A stretch of 57,390 nt of DNA from contig CALFXE010000251.1 in the NCBI GenBank assembly GCA_937927845.1, forward strand, positions 1 to 57,390, given 5' to 3'. The first letter of the stretch is position 1; each line of letters begins with the position of its first letter. The stretch is from an uncultured Paludibacter sp. Its GTDB lineage: Bacteria; Bacteroidota; Bacteroidia; Bacteroidales; Paludibacteraceae. Positions 42,466-51,872 of the stretch are shown piece by piece. The position numbers were made by a program, and so were the translations under genes. The notes below the pieces were generated by a model. That model saw only the letters and a program-made list of their open reading frames with translations, was not told the DNA's origin and searched no databases.

Positions 42466-44925
42466 TTAAACTCCCTTCTTCGCTCTTCTAATCATCTCTC
42501 CGTCAGTAAAATTCTGACCGGGTATGTAATTCTTCAGCGGTTGAATACGTTCATGAACCATATCCAAGAACCAGCTAACCTGCGGAAAAAAATACTCTTC
42601 CAATTCGTAAGCAGGCGTAATCCAGTTGCGCGAACCAAGTACAGCCACAGGAGCATCAAGATAGTCAAAACACAGTTGCGAGATGTTGGCAGCCATGTCA
42701 TTAAGGAATGACCCCCGTGCAGAAGCATCACTTGCCACAATAATCTTTCCTGTTTTCTTAACCGACTCAACCACTTTTTCGTAGTTGAAAGGCACTAACG
42801 AACGGGCATCTATAACTTCAACCGACAGATTGTGTTTTTCCTCCAATTCTTTAGCAGCCTGAAGAGCAGGATAAAGCGTATGACCGATTGTCAGCATCGT
42901 CAGGTCACTACCCTGTTTTTTGATATCAGGTTCGCCGAAAGGAATTTCATAATAGCCTTCCGGTACGCCGCCCTGATGGAACTGTTCACCAATATCATAT
43001 ATACGCTGACTTTCAAAATAAATAACAGGGTCTGTGCCTTGTAAAGCAGAGTTCATCAAACCCTTGGCATCATAGGGCGTAACAGGAAAACAAACCTTCA
43101 ATCCGGGAATATGCGCAACTAAAGAAGTCCAGTCCTGAGAATGTTGCGCACCGTATTTGGAACCAACTGAAACCCTTAGCACCAAAGGCATTTTCAGTAC
43201 ATTACCACTCATAGCCTGCCATTTGGGAAGCTGATTGAACACCTCATCGCCCGAGCGACCAAGAAAATCGCAGTACATGATTTCAGGAATCACCCGTCCG
43301 CCACACATGGCATAGCCGATGGCAGTACCGACAATTGCAGCTTCGGCAATAGGAGAATTAAACAGACGATGATAAGGCAGAGCTTCCGTCAGTCCCTGAT
43401 ACACGGCAAATGCACCACCCCAGTCGCGGTTTTCCTCACCATAAGCAATCAGCGAAGCATCTTTATAAAACCTGTCAACGATGGCTTCAAAAATTCCATC
43501 GCGCAACTGATACTGTTTCATTTTGCTGAAAGGCTTTCCTTCCCCGTCAAAAGCAAAACGCTCCTTGTTCTTTATTTTCTTTACACGTGAATTTTCTTCC
43601 AACGGCATCAACACATCCGGTTTTGCATCAGAAAAAGAATCTGTCGAGCCATTGGAAAACATCATATCACCAATGATTTCAGGATTTTTCATATAAGGTG
43701 AAATATCCTTATCTATAGATTTAACGAACATTTCATATATCAACGACCTGACATCTTCACTAACAGCATCCAAAACCTCCTGTGTTGCAACACCGGCATC
43801 CATCATCTGCTTACCAAAACTTATGATACAATCCTGATTTTCCCATGCTTCAACTTCTTCTTTCGAACGATATGACGAAGCATCGGATGGTGAGTGACCG
43901 CTGAAACGATATGTCAGCACATCCAAAAGTACCGGACCGCGTTTTTCTTCAATTATTTTACGTTTACGTCTGTAGGCATCAATTACGGCTAAAGGATTAT
44001 AACCGTCAACACGTTCGGCATGCATCTGATCGGGATTAACGCCTGCTCCTATACGTGCTGCAATGTCATATCCCATAGTCTCGCCGCTGGTCTGACCACC
44101 CATTCCGTACTGATTGTTCATGATGTTGATAATAACCGGCAAGCCACCCTGCATGTCACCTTCCCAAAGCTGATTGAACTGATCCATCGAAGCGAAAGTG
44201 ATACCTTCCCATACAGGTCCGCAAGCCATCGAGGCATCGCCTATGTTAGCCACAACCATTCCCGGTTTTCGGTTTACCTTCTTGTACAGAGCAGCACCAA
44301 CGGCAATATCACCAGAACCGCCCACAATGGCATTGTTAGGATAAACACCGAAGGGAGTGAAAAACGCATGCATCGAACCACCCAAACCTTTATTGAAACC
44401 AGTTTCGCGGGCAAATATTTCAGCTAAGGTACCATACACCAAAAAGCGGCGAGCTAATTCTTTGGTTGTACCCGAAAAATCTTTCTGAACGATACGCAAG
44501 ATTGTTCCATCAAAGAAATTCTCCATCACCTGCATTAAAAAGGCATCATCCGACTTATGAATAGCCGACATACCCTTTGTAAGTATCTCGCCATGCGAAC
44601 GGTGAGAACCGAAGATAAAATCATCGACCGTCAATGTCCAAGCCATTCCAACGGCAGCCGACTCCTGACCTATTGAAAGATGTGCAGGTCCAGGATGATT
44701 ATATGGTGTACCGTTATACTCACCCTTGATTTTTATGAGGTTAAGCATGGTTTCAAACTCGCGAATAAGCACCATATCATGATAAATAGCTTTAAATTCC
44801 TCCGTAGAGAAATTCTCTTTTTCATCCTTAACGGTTTTCTGATACTGATTTACCGGTATGGAATCGAACGTAATCTCACCTGGTTTACGAACTTCCTCCG
44901 GATTTATAAATTGAATTTTTGGCAT
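42466..44925 (-). CDS. 2-oxoacid dehydrogenase E1, fused alpha and beta subunits
   Basis: The 819-residue protein joins both E1 subunits. The alpha part (about 1-410) contains HPGPAHLSIGQESAAVGMAW, FIFGSHRSHGEILTKGM and the thiamine-diphosphate region GDASMACGPVWEG ... NNQYGMGG. The beta part (about 470-819) has IAYGEENRDWGGAFAVYQGL, RLFNSPIAEAAIVGTAIGYA and QHSQDWTSLVAHIPGLKVCF. It decarboxylates a 2-oxoacid and acylates the lipoyl group of E2. Pyruvate, acetoin or branched-chain substrates are all possible from family alone. It lies between the E3 gene (19-base gap) and the PHP gene. Confidence 0.88.
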   Translation of the reverse strand: MPKIQFINPEEVRKPGEITFDSIPVNQYQKTVKDEKENFSTEEFKAIYHDMVLIREFETMLNLIKIKGEYNGTPYNHPGPAHLSIGQESAAVGMAWTLTVDDFIFGSHRSHGEILTKGMSAIHKSDDAFLMQVMENFFDGTILRIVQKDFSGTTKELARRFLVYGTLAEIFARETGFNKGLGGSMHAFFTPFGVYPNNAIVGGSGDIAVGAALYKKVNRKPGMVVANIGDASMACGPVWEGITFASMDQFNQLWEGDMQGGLPVIINIMNNQYGMGGQTSGETMGYDIAARIGAGVNPDQMHAERVDGYNPLAVIDAYRRKRKIIEEKRGPVLLDVLTYRFSGHSPSDASSYRSKEEVEAWENQDCIISFGKQMMDAGVATQEVLDAVSEDVRSLIYEMFVKSIDKDISPYMKNPEIIGDMMFSNGSTDSFSDAKPDVLMPLEENSRVKKIKNKERFAFDGEGKPFSKMKQYQLRDGIFEAIVDRFYKDASLIAYGEENRDWGGAFAVYQGLTEALPYHRLFNSPIAEAAIVGTAIGYAMCGGRVIPEIMYCDFLGRSGDEVFNQLPKWQAMSGNVLKMPLVLRVSVGSKYGAQHSQDWTSLVAHIPGLKVCFPVTPYDAKGLMNSALQGTDPVIYFESQRIYDIGEQFHQGGVPEGYYEIPFGEPDIKKQGSDLTMLTIGHTLYPALQAAKELEEKHNLSVEVIDARSLVPFNYEKVVESVKKTGKIIVASDASARGSFLNDMAANISQLCFDYLDAPVAVLGSRNWITPAYELEEYFFPQVSWFLDMVHERIQPLKNYIPGQNFTDGEMIRRAKKGV

Positions 44926-44944
44926 GATGATATTTACAATTTTA

Positions 44945-46306
44945 TTATTTACAATTTACTGCCTCTTTAAAAATCTCACTGACGGTCGGATGCGGGAAAA
45001 TCACTTCCTGCAACTGCTCCACAGTCATTTCCTGTTCTATGGCAATGCAGGCACCATATATGATTTCACTCGAAGGATTACCTATCATGTGAACTCCTAT
45101 TACCTCACCGTATTTCTCACCCACAATCACTTTACACAATCCGCTGCCGCCCTCGTTTTCAGCGACGAACCTGCCGGCATAAGCCATTGGCAGTTTCAGG
45201 ACTTTATACCTTATACCCTTAGCTTTGGCTGATTCTTCCGTTTCACCCACACCTGCAACTTCAGGATTTGTATATACAACACCCGGTATGGCATTATAGC
45301 GCATCATATCTTTCTTTCCCGTAAGATTGTTGACAACAACTTCACCTTCACGGGATGCAGTGTGAGCCAAAAGTGAAAAACCTGTTACATCACCGGCGGC
45401 AAAAACTCCCGGTACGTTGGTACGCATCTTTTCATCAACCCTGATTCCTCCCTTAAATAATTCTACACCAAGATTTTCAAGTCCGAAACCTGCCGTTACA
45501 GGACGGCGACCCACACTCATCAAAATTTTATCACCCTCTACGGTTTCTGTCTTGCCGTATTTTTCAAATACTACCCTGTTACCGTCAATTTTCACAACCT
45601 TAGCATTGAGATTGAAGTCTACGCCTTTTTTTGTATAATGACTGCGAAGCAGACCGGAAATTTCCAAATCCAGACCGCCAAGAATTTCAGGAAGCATTTC
45701 AACAATTGTGACTTTACTGCCAAGACTGTTGAAAAAACTTGCAAACTCCATCCCTATCACGCCACCGCCTATTACAATCAGACTCTCAGGCTGTTCTTTC
45801 AGCTCGAGTATCTCTCTGCTGGTAAGAAGTATGTCTCCTGATTCCCTGACACCGGGAATTGGTGGAATGAAAGCTTCAGAGCCTGTGCAAATCAACAAAT
45901 TCGCAGCTTTGTACGAATTGCCTGCACATTCCACTTCAACACCATCGCCTCCCCTGCCCTTTATAAATGCCTCACCGGCAACAACCGTAACATTGTTTTG
46001 CTTCATTTTACCTTTTACCCCTGCAACTAATTTTCTTACAACTTTGTTTTTACGCGACATCATGGCAGAAAAGTCATAACGGATATTATCTCCAAAGACT
46101 CCATACAGATTACCGTGTAAAGCATTTTCATAGGTCTTGGCACTGTACAGCAATGTTTTGGTGGGTATGCATCCTTCATTGAGACACACTCCACCCAGAC
46201 TCTTCTTCTCGAAAAGAACAACCTTGAGCCCTTTTGCTCCTGCTCTTTCCGCAGCCACATATCCGGCAGGTCCACCACCGATAATTATTAAATCAAATAA
46301 TTCCAT
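44945..46306 (-). CDS. lpdA: Dihydrolipoyl dehydrogenase (E3)
   Basis: The 453-residue flavoprotein has an FAD motif GGGPAGYVAAERAG, redox-active disulfide C41-x4-C46 (GGVCLNEGCIPTK), an NAD motif GGGVIGMEFASFFNSLG, the second FAD motif GVFAAGDVTG, and the C-terminal His-Glu pair (FPHPTVSEIFKEAV). It reoxidises dihydrolipoyl-E2 with NAD+. It is the middle gene of E2-E3-E1, and the gap upstream to E2 is 154 bases of simple repeats. Confidence 0.95.
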   Translation of the reverse strand: MELFDLIIIGGGPAGYVAAERAGAKGLKVVLFEKKSLGGVCLNEGCIPTKTLLYSAKTYENALHGNLYGVFGDNIRYDFSAMMSRKNKVVRKLVAGVKGKMKQNNVTVVAGEAFIKGRGGDGVEVECAGNSYKAANLLICTGSEAFIPPIPGVRESGDILLTSREILELKEQPESLIVIGGGVIGMEFASFFNSLGSKVTIVEMLPEILGGLDLEISGLLRSHYTKKGVDFNLNAKVVKIDGNRVVFEKYGKTETVEGDKILMSVGRRPVTAGFGLENLGVELFKGGIRVDEKMRTNVPGVFAAGDVTGFSLLAHTASREGEVVVNNLTGKKDMMRYNAIPGVVYTNPEVAGVGETEESAKAKGIRYKVLKLPMAYAGRFVAENEGGSGLCKVIVGEKYGEVIGVHMIGNPSSEIIYGACIAIEQEMTVEQLQEVIFPHPTVSEIFKEAVNCK

Positions 46307-46339
46307 TTGTTTATGTTGTTTTTTTTATTGTCAATTGTA

Positions 46340-46460
46340 ATTAGTTTAGAGTTCTGAGTTTAGAGTTCTGAGTTCTGAGTTTAGAGTTTGGAGTTAAGAG
46401 TTAAGAGTTAAGAGTTTTTATCCAACTATTGACTCCATACACCATACTCCATGCTCACAT
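46340..46460. repeat. Simple direct repeats between E2 and E3 genes
   Basis: Tandem variants of TTTAGAGTTCTGAG and AGTTAAGAGTTAAGAGTTAA fill the gap, followed by ACTCCATACACCATACTCCA. Related words recur at 28921-28955 and 51783-51835. They look like intergenic repeat junk typical of some Bacteroidota; no promoter is evident. Confidence 0.6.
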
Positions 46461-47801
46461 CTACATCGTTTCAATTTCTACTGCAACTTGTTTTAAAAAT
46501 CTTGTTGCCTCTCCTCCGTCTAATGCTCTGTGATCATATGTCAGACTTAAGCCGATATACGGTACAAATGCATATACTCCATCTCCCAAATCCTTAGGGC
46601 GCGGCACGATAGTGTTAACTCCCAAAATTGCAGTCTGCGGCAAATTGATAACCGGCGTGAACATCTCAACTCCATAATTACCCAGATTGGACACAGTGAA
46701 TGTAGCTGCCTCGGGCGACAGTAAATCGGGTGATACAGTACCCTTTTTACAATTTGCCGCTGTCTGTTTTAATTGGCTTGCCAATTCTTCTAATGATAAA
46801 TGATCTGCGTTTTGTATTGCAGGTACCATCAAGCCTCTTTCGGTATCCACTGCCAGTCCCAAATGCACTTTATTAAATAGGCGTATTGAATCACCCAGAA
46901 AATGTGAGTTTACATTGGGGAATTTCTTCAACGCTTTGATGACAGCAAAGCATATCATATCATTAAGAGTGATATTAATACTTGTTTTACCGCTTTCAAA
47001 GGCAAGTTTTGCACTTTTACGCCCTACAAGCAAACGCCTTGCATCAGCACCCAGATGATGAGTGAGCTGTGCCGAATTTTGCAAAGATGCATGCATTGCT
47101 TTGGCTATAATTTTACGCATATTAGAAAGCTTTTGGTCGACATAGTCAACACCGGGATTCACACTCACAGGAGTATTTACAGCATCAGACAGATCAGTGG
47201 ATTTAACTGATCCTGCCAAACCGCTGCCAATCGCACCGGCAGTCACACCACCCTCCGACATAATCTTTTTAGCCAAACCTGTCTTTTTCGGTCTTTGTTC
47301 TAAATACGCTTGAATATCTCTTTCAATAATACGCCCTTGTGGACCAGCACCTATAATTTGCATTAAATCTACAACTTCTTTGTCAGCCAGTGCTCTGGCA
47401 CGGGGAGAAATCATTGTTTGATGAGAGCTTTGGGTATTGAAAGGTTGATGATCAGAAGTTAAGGGTTGAGAAACAGAAGGAGTTGCATCAGGCACTTTAA
47501 TATCTTCCTCAACTTTTGAAATACCTGTAGATACTTCTGTCAATAAACCGGCATAATCCTCTCCTTCTTCTCCTATTATCATCATGTTTTTCAACACTTC
47601 AACCTCATCACCGTCATTATAAAACACCTCAAGAACGACCCCGTCAACCGGAGATTCCTCTTCAAAAGATGCTTTATCGGTTTCATACGAAAACAGGATA
47701 TCACCTTTTTTGACAATATCTCCCTTTTTTTTCTTAATCTCTGAAATGATACAGCTCTCGACAGATTGACCCTGCTTGGGCATTATAATTAATGTAGGCA
47801 T
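46461..47801 (-). CDS. 2-oxoacid dehydrogenase E2, dihydrolipoyl acyltransferase
   Basis: The 446-residue protein has a lipoyl domain with the modified Lys43 (YETDKASFE), an E3-binding domain (MISPRARALADKEVVDLMQI, GPQGRIIERDI), and the catalytic acyltransferase domain ending with DHRALDGGEATRFLK, including the active-site HRxxDG. It transfers the acyl group from E1 to CoA and forms the core of the complex. A Gly/Ala-rich linker (GGVTAGAIGSGLAGSVKS) separates the last two domains. It follows rhaB by 121 bases in the rhamnose locus. Confidence 0.92.
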   Translation of the reverse strand: MPTLIIMPKQGQSVESCIISEIKKKKGDIVKKGDILFSYETDKASFEEESPVDGVVLEVFYNDGDEVEVLKNMMIIGEEGEDYAGLLTEVSTGISKVEEDIKVPDATPSVSQPLTSDHQPFNTQSSHQTMISPRARALADKEVVDLMQIIGAGPQGRIIERDIQAYLEQRPKKTGLAKKIMSEGGVTAGAIGSGLAGSVKSTDLSDAVNTPVSVNPGVDYVDQKLSNMRKIIAKAMHASLQNSAQLTHHLGADARRLLVGRKSAKLAFESGKTSINITLNDMICFAVIKALKKFPNVNSHFLGDSIRLFNKVHLGLAVDTERGLMVPAIQNADHLSLEELASQLKQTAANCKKGTVSPDLLSPEAATFTVSNLGNYGVEMFTPVINLPQTAILGVNTIVPRPKDLGDGVYAFVPYIGLSLTYDHRALDGGEATRFLKQVAVEIETM

Positions 47802-47922
47802 TATATTGTTATTTACGATTTACTATTTTGACGATTTACTATTATATTTTAAATACACAGCATGCTGTTAATTTTTGAGGTGCGGCACGCTGTTAATTTT
47901 TTAGACGTGGCACGCCACGTAT
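47802..47922. repeat. Inverted repeats between rhaB and the E2 gene
   Basis: The gap holds GTTAATTTTTGAGGTGCGGC and a related GCACGCTGTTAATTTTTTAG, then ACGTGGCACGCCACGT (6-bp arms, about 47904-47919). The last is a possible weak terminator for rhaB. No clear promoter was found. Confidence 0.4.
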
Positions 47923-49395
47923 CTACATGATTATTTTTAAAAATCTTTTGTATGCTTTGTCCCATGCTTCAATATTTTCCGGAATAAATTCATCTGTACG
48001 AATAGATTCTTTAATGATTTTACGCATTTCTTGCATTGAATTTACCACACTTGCAGCTTTTGCCTGAATCATAATGTTACCTATTGCTGTTGCTTCTGAC
48101 GGACCAGCTACCACTGTCAGCCCAATTGCATTAGCCGTAAATTGATTTAATAATGGATTTTTAGAACCTCCTCCTATCACATTCAATTTCTCTATATTAA
48201 ATGGTGCAAAATCATTTAATAATCCCAAAACATATTTATACTTTAATGCTAAGCTTTCAAAGATGGTACGTACTATTTCAGCATGATTTTCCGGTGTACT
48301 TTGTCCGGTAGATACACAATAATCTATTATAGCCTGAGTCATACAAACCGGACTTGCAAACGATTCATGATCAGGGTCTATCATCGATTTAAAAGCCGGC
48401 ACCGACTCTGCCATTTGCACTAACTTAGTGTATTCGTAATATATACCTTCTTTTTTCCATTCTTTCAGACATTGCTCCAATAGCCACATTCCTGTGATAT
48501 TTTTCAGAAAACGAGTTGTACCTTCTACTCCCCCTTCGTTTGTAAAATTTAAAGAGGCCGATTTTGAGTTGATTATTGGCTCTTTAACTTCAATGCCCAT
48601 AAGCGACCATGTACCGGAACTAAGATAAGCAAAATTCTCATTATCAGCAGGAATAGCAGCTACTGCCGAACCAGTATCATGTCCTGCAACAGCAACTACC
48701 GGCACATCACCTAACTCACTTTCTTCTGCAAGTTCAGGTTTCAGATTGCCAATAATATGTCCAGGCATTACAATTTCACCTAATATTGATGTTGAGACAC
48801 CGGCTTTATTCAACAGTTCCGGCTCAAATCGTTTAGTTCTTGGATTTAATATTTGAGATGTTGAGGCGATGGTATATTCAACAACTTTGTTGCCTGTTAA
48901 TAAATATGCTAATGCATCAGGCATAAATAAAATCTCTTTTGCTGCTTTTAGTAATGAATTATTTGAATTTTTCAGTACAAACAACTGATATAAACTATTG
49001 AAATTCATCACTTGTATACCGGTCATCTCATAAACCTTTTCTCTGGAAATCAATTGAAAGAATTTTTCCGGAGCACCTTCATTCTGAGGATCCCTGTAAG
49101 CATATGGCACACCTAAGATAGTGCCATCTTCAGCCAACATAACAAAATCAACTCCCCAAGTGTCAATGCCAATTGAAGTTATTTTCACTCCTTCTTTAGA
49201 TGCTGCAATCAATCCGGCTTTCATATTTTCAAATAGAGAATATATATTCCAATGCAAATGATCGCCTATCTGAATCATATTGTTTGAAAAGCGAGTCAAC
49301 TCTTTAGTGAAAAGTCGATTGTTCTCAACTCTTCCTAATATGGTTCTCCCGCTTGTAGCGCCAAGATCGAATGCTAAAAAGGAATTAGTCTTCAT
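47923..49395 (-). CDS. rhaB: L-rhamnulokinase
   Basis: The start is placed at 49395 (MKTNSFLAFDLGATSGRTIL), 45 bases inside the longest open frame, because the FGGY kinase fold begins there; the protein is then 490 residues, the family's usual length. Motifs are the phosphate-1 loop FDLGATSGR, GIDTWGVDFVML, MPDALAYLLTG and the C-terminal GGGSKNPLLNQFTANA. It phosphorylates L-rhamnulose at C1 with ATP. It is 361 bases from the regulator gene and has its own candidate promoter. Confidence 0.95.
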   Translation of the reverse strand: MKTNSFLAFDLGATSGRTILGRVENNRLFTKELTRFSNNMIQIGDHLHWNIYSLFENMKAGLIAASKEGVKITSIGIDTWGVDFVMLAEDGTILGVPYAYRDPQNEGAPEKFFQLISREKVYEMTGIQVMNFNSLYQLFVLKNSNNSLLKAAKEILFMPDALAYLLTGNKVVEYTIASTSQILNPRTKRFEPELLNKAGVSTSILGEIVMPGHIIGNLKPELAEESELGDVPVVAVAGHDTGSAVAAIPADNENFAYLSSGTWSLMGIEVKEPIINSKSASLNFTNEGGVEGTTRFLKNITGMWLLEQCLKEWKKEGIYYEYTKLVQMAESVPAFKSMIDPDHESFASPVCMTQAIIDYCVSTGQSTPENHAEIVRTIFESLALKYKYVLGLLNDFAPFNIEKLNVIGGGSKNPLLNQFTANAIGLTVVAGPSEATAIGNIMIQAKAASVVNSMQEMRKIIKESIRTDEFIPENIEAWDKAYKRFLKIIM

Positions 49396-49756
49396 AAGTT
49401 TAAAATAATATGCTAATATGCCAATGTGATAATGTGTCAATGTGCCAATGTGGTCAACAGTCTATGGTCTATGGTCTATTGTTTATGTACAGACGCACAA
49501 TTTGTGCGTCTCTACCAATCACTAATCACCAATCACTAATCAGAACATCGACGATTTATACTAATTTTATACTATTTGTGAATTTGATATTACAAAATTA
49601 CAATATTTAATACTATAACTATCTTGATATTTGATATTTGTACATTACTAATTGAACTAAAATGTTAAAATTATTCTAATAAAACACAATACGTAGTATA
49701 GGCACCAATGTGAATATCCACACAGCATCTAATAAACAATATTGTAGAACTCAGAT
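49396..49756. other. rhaR-rhaB intergenic region with repeats and a candidate promoter
   Basis: Near rhaB lies AATATGCTAATATGCCAATG with GATAATGTG, also found at 51745-51775. A 21-base palindrome (49491-49511, AGACGCACAA-T-TTGTGCGTCT) and tandem CACTAATCACCAATCACTAA follow. On the minus strand 49593-49600 reads TAATTTTG (TAnnTTTG), a plausible -7 box for rhaB with a leader of about 190 bases. No gene is visible. Confidence 0.45.
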
Positions 49757-50647
49757 CTAATCTTCCATCCGTATCATATTTCTATACTCTACAGGAGTTA
49801 GATTGGTCCTCTTTTTAAAGAAAATCGAAAAATAATCAGGATTCTCGTAATTTAAGTTATATGCAATTTCTTTGATATTTAGGGAAGAGTTTGACAAAAG
49901 AATTTTAGCCTCATTTATTTTGAGTTCATTCATATATTTAGCAGGAGAAGTTCCGGTGAACTCTTTAAAAGCTTTTCTAAATCCGGAATAACTCATATTT
50001 ATGGCATTAGCAATATCTTCAGCATTCGTTGTTTTATAAATAGACTCACGCATTATAACCTTAGCCTTATTCATCTTACAGATTAAATCTTCATCTTGAA
50101 AGTCTCTTGTTTTATCTCTATAATACATCAAACCAATGATATGCATAACAATACCTGATAATGCCTGTTGATATCCTGCTCTTTCTTCGTTAGCAATTTC
50201 GATAGCTTTCAAATACAAATCAACAATCCTCTCGTTTAATCCAAGAGTAAAAACAGGAGGTCGATTTATAAAAAAACCTTCATTCATAATTCTATCTATG
50301 GTTATACCTCTAAACCCTATCCAGTATTCTGTCCAGCCGGTTTTCTCAAATGGTTGATATGAATGCCAAACACCGGGTTGTAGAAAAAACATTTTCCCTT
50401 CAGAAATGTAATAAGTCTGTCGTTCAGAGCCTCCAAAGGTAAAAATACCATTTCCATTGGTAATATACAATAACTGATATTCATTTAAAACACGACCTTT
50501 CTCTGGAGAAAAATAATAGCCATTCGGATGATTTTTAGGAGGATATACATCATCTTCATTGATCTTTTGATAACCCACAGTTGTAACCGTCATCCCCCAT
50601 AATTCATCTTCATCAGATGTCACCATGTAATTTATGCTATTAGTCAT
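49757..50647 (-). CDS. rhaR: AraC-family transcriptional regulator of rhamnose use
   Basis: The 296-residue protein has an N-terminal cupin-like sensing domain (YQLLYITNGNGIFTFGGSER, MFFLQPGVWHSYQPFEKTGW) and a C-terminal pair of helix-turn-helix motifs (NAEDIANAINMSYSGFRKAF, LNIKEIAYNLNYENPDYFSI, FFKKRTNLTPVEYR). Its place between rhaT and rhaB makes it the probable rhamnose-responsive activator, comparable to the RhaR of other Bacteroidota. The name is given by context. It starts 53 bases after the rhaT stop. Confidence 0.85.
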   Translation of the reverse strand: MTNSINYMVTSDEDELWGMTVTTVGYQKINEDDVYPPKNHPNGYYFSPEKGRVLNEYQLLYITNGNGIFTFGGSERQTYYISEGKMFFLQPGVWHSYQPFEKTGWTEYWIGFRGITIDRIMNEGFFINRPPVFTLGLNERIVDLYLKAIEIANEERAGYQQALSGIVMHIIGLMYYRDKTRDFQDEDLICKMNKAKVIMRESIYKTTNAEDIANAINMSYSGFRKAFKEFTGTSPAKYMNELKINEAKILLSNSSLNIKEIAYNLNYENPDYFSIFFKKRTNLTPVEYRNMIRMED

Positions 50648-50700
50648 AAGATTAAACAGATTTTGAATGAATATTTTTGTGAGTAAAAATACAATCTTTT

Positions 50701-51729
50701 TTACATACTTGGAAATATAAGAGAGAATATTAAAATCAACATTCCCAAAATTAACACTGAAATTGTTCTTTTCTTAGCTCCTTTCCATTCTTTTAAAATC
50801 ACTCCCCAAATATTACTAAAAGTGACATTAAGTGACATCAAAATACTCCATGAAAATGCCATCATAACACTACCTTCGGTTAAGAAACTTTTACCTAAAG
50901 TTAATCCGAAAAACTGCGAATACCATAATAATCCGGCTAAAACACAAAACAACAAATTATTAATAATAACATTTGTCGGTACGTTTAAATAATCCTTTCC
51001 TGTTTTATTTTTTATATTTTGAAAAATACAATATGCGGCATTAGTAACAAATCCGCCTAAAGTAATCAATAAAATGACAGGAAGTCCGGCAAACAATGAG
51101 TTAGCTCCTTGTTCCAATGCATTTAATCTTATAGCGTCACCGGCTTCCAAACCTAAGCTGAAACAAGCGCTCATAACGCCGGCAAGTAATGCCACTAACA
51201 GACCTTTACCTAACGCAAAATCTTTCACGGCAGCTTTTTTTTGCTCCGATGTCATATCTTTAGCTCTAAGACTACCGGCATAGCCTATCACCGCAATACC
51301 GGTAATTGCAATGCTCACACCTATCAGCAAAACCAAACCTTCTCCATGAAATAAATCAGTACCAACCATCAAAGCCGGTATTAAAGTCCCAAATGCTGAG
51401 CAAGTTCCCAAAGCAATCGACTGACCGAGAGCAACGCCTAAATAACGCATACTCAACCCAAAAGTTAAACCGCCAATACCCCACAAGGCTCCAAAAACAA
51501 ATGCTTTCCAGATAGCAACATCATCAACTGAAAATAATGATATAAAAGTATGATTTTCAGGGACTGCTAACAAAGCTCCTAAGTATGGAAAAACCAACCA
51601 TGCAAAAACACCCTGAATTAGCCAGAAACTTTCCCACGACCAGCTTTTTACTTTATTGATGGGAACATAAGAACTCGACTGCCCCATGCTCCCAACAGCT
51701 ATGATTAATAAACCTATTAATGTGTTCAT
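50701..51729 (-). CDS. rhaT: L-rhamnose/proton symporter
   Basis: The 342-residue membrane protein has about ten helices and the RhaT pattern (GLLIIAVGSMGQSSSYVPIN, WSWESFWLIQGVFAWLVFPY, LWGIGGLTFGLSMRYLGVAL, GQSIALGTCSAFGTLIPAL). It imports L-rhamnose with protons across the inner membrane. It lies between rhaA (143-base gap of repeats) and the regulator. Confidence 0.93.
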   Translation of the reverse strand: MNTLIGLLIIAVGSMGQSSSYVPINKVKSWSWESFWLIQGVFAWLVFPYLGALLAVPENHTFISLFSVDDVAIWKAFVFGALWGIGGLTFGLSMRYLGVALGQSIALGTCSAFGTLIPALMVGTDLFHGEGLVLLIGVSIAITGIAVIGYAGSLRAKDMTSEQKKAAVKDFALGKGLLVALLAGVMSACFSLGLEAGDAIRLNALEQGANSLFAGLPVILLITLGGFVTNAAYCIFQNIKNKTGKDYLNVPTNVIINNLLFCVLAGLLWYSQFFGLTLGKSFLTEGSVMMAFSWSILMSLNVTFSNIWGVILKEWKGAKKRTISVLILGMLILIFSLIFPSM

Positions 51730-51872
51730 ATGTAAATAATTAAATAATATGCTAATATGCCAATGTGATAATGTGAAATATTTAGTTTTGAGTTCTGAGT
51801 TTGTAGTTCTGAGTGTCTTAACTCCATACTCCTAACTAATCACCAATCACCATGTACGTCTTATAACAACAC
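51730..51872. repeat. Repeat-filled gap between rhaA and rhaT
   Basis: The word AATATGCTAATATGCCAATG with GATAATGTG repeats that before rhaB, followed by TTTTGAGTTCTGAGTTTGTA and CTAATCACCAATCACCATG. The same families of short repeats occupy most gaps of the rhamnose locus. Confidence 0.55.

Noticed and set aside
44020..44427. Plus-strand 135-codon frame inside the E1 gene
   Set aside because: It is antisense to the thiamine-diphosphate region of a clear E1 protein; no independent support.
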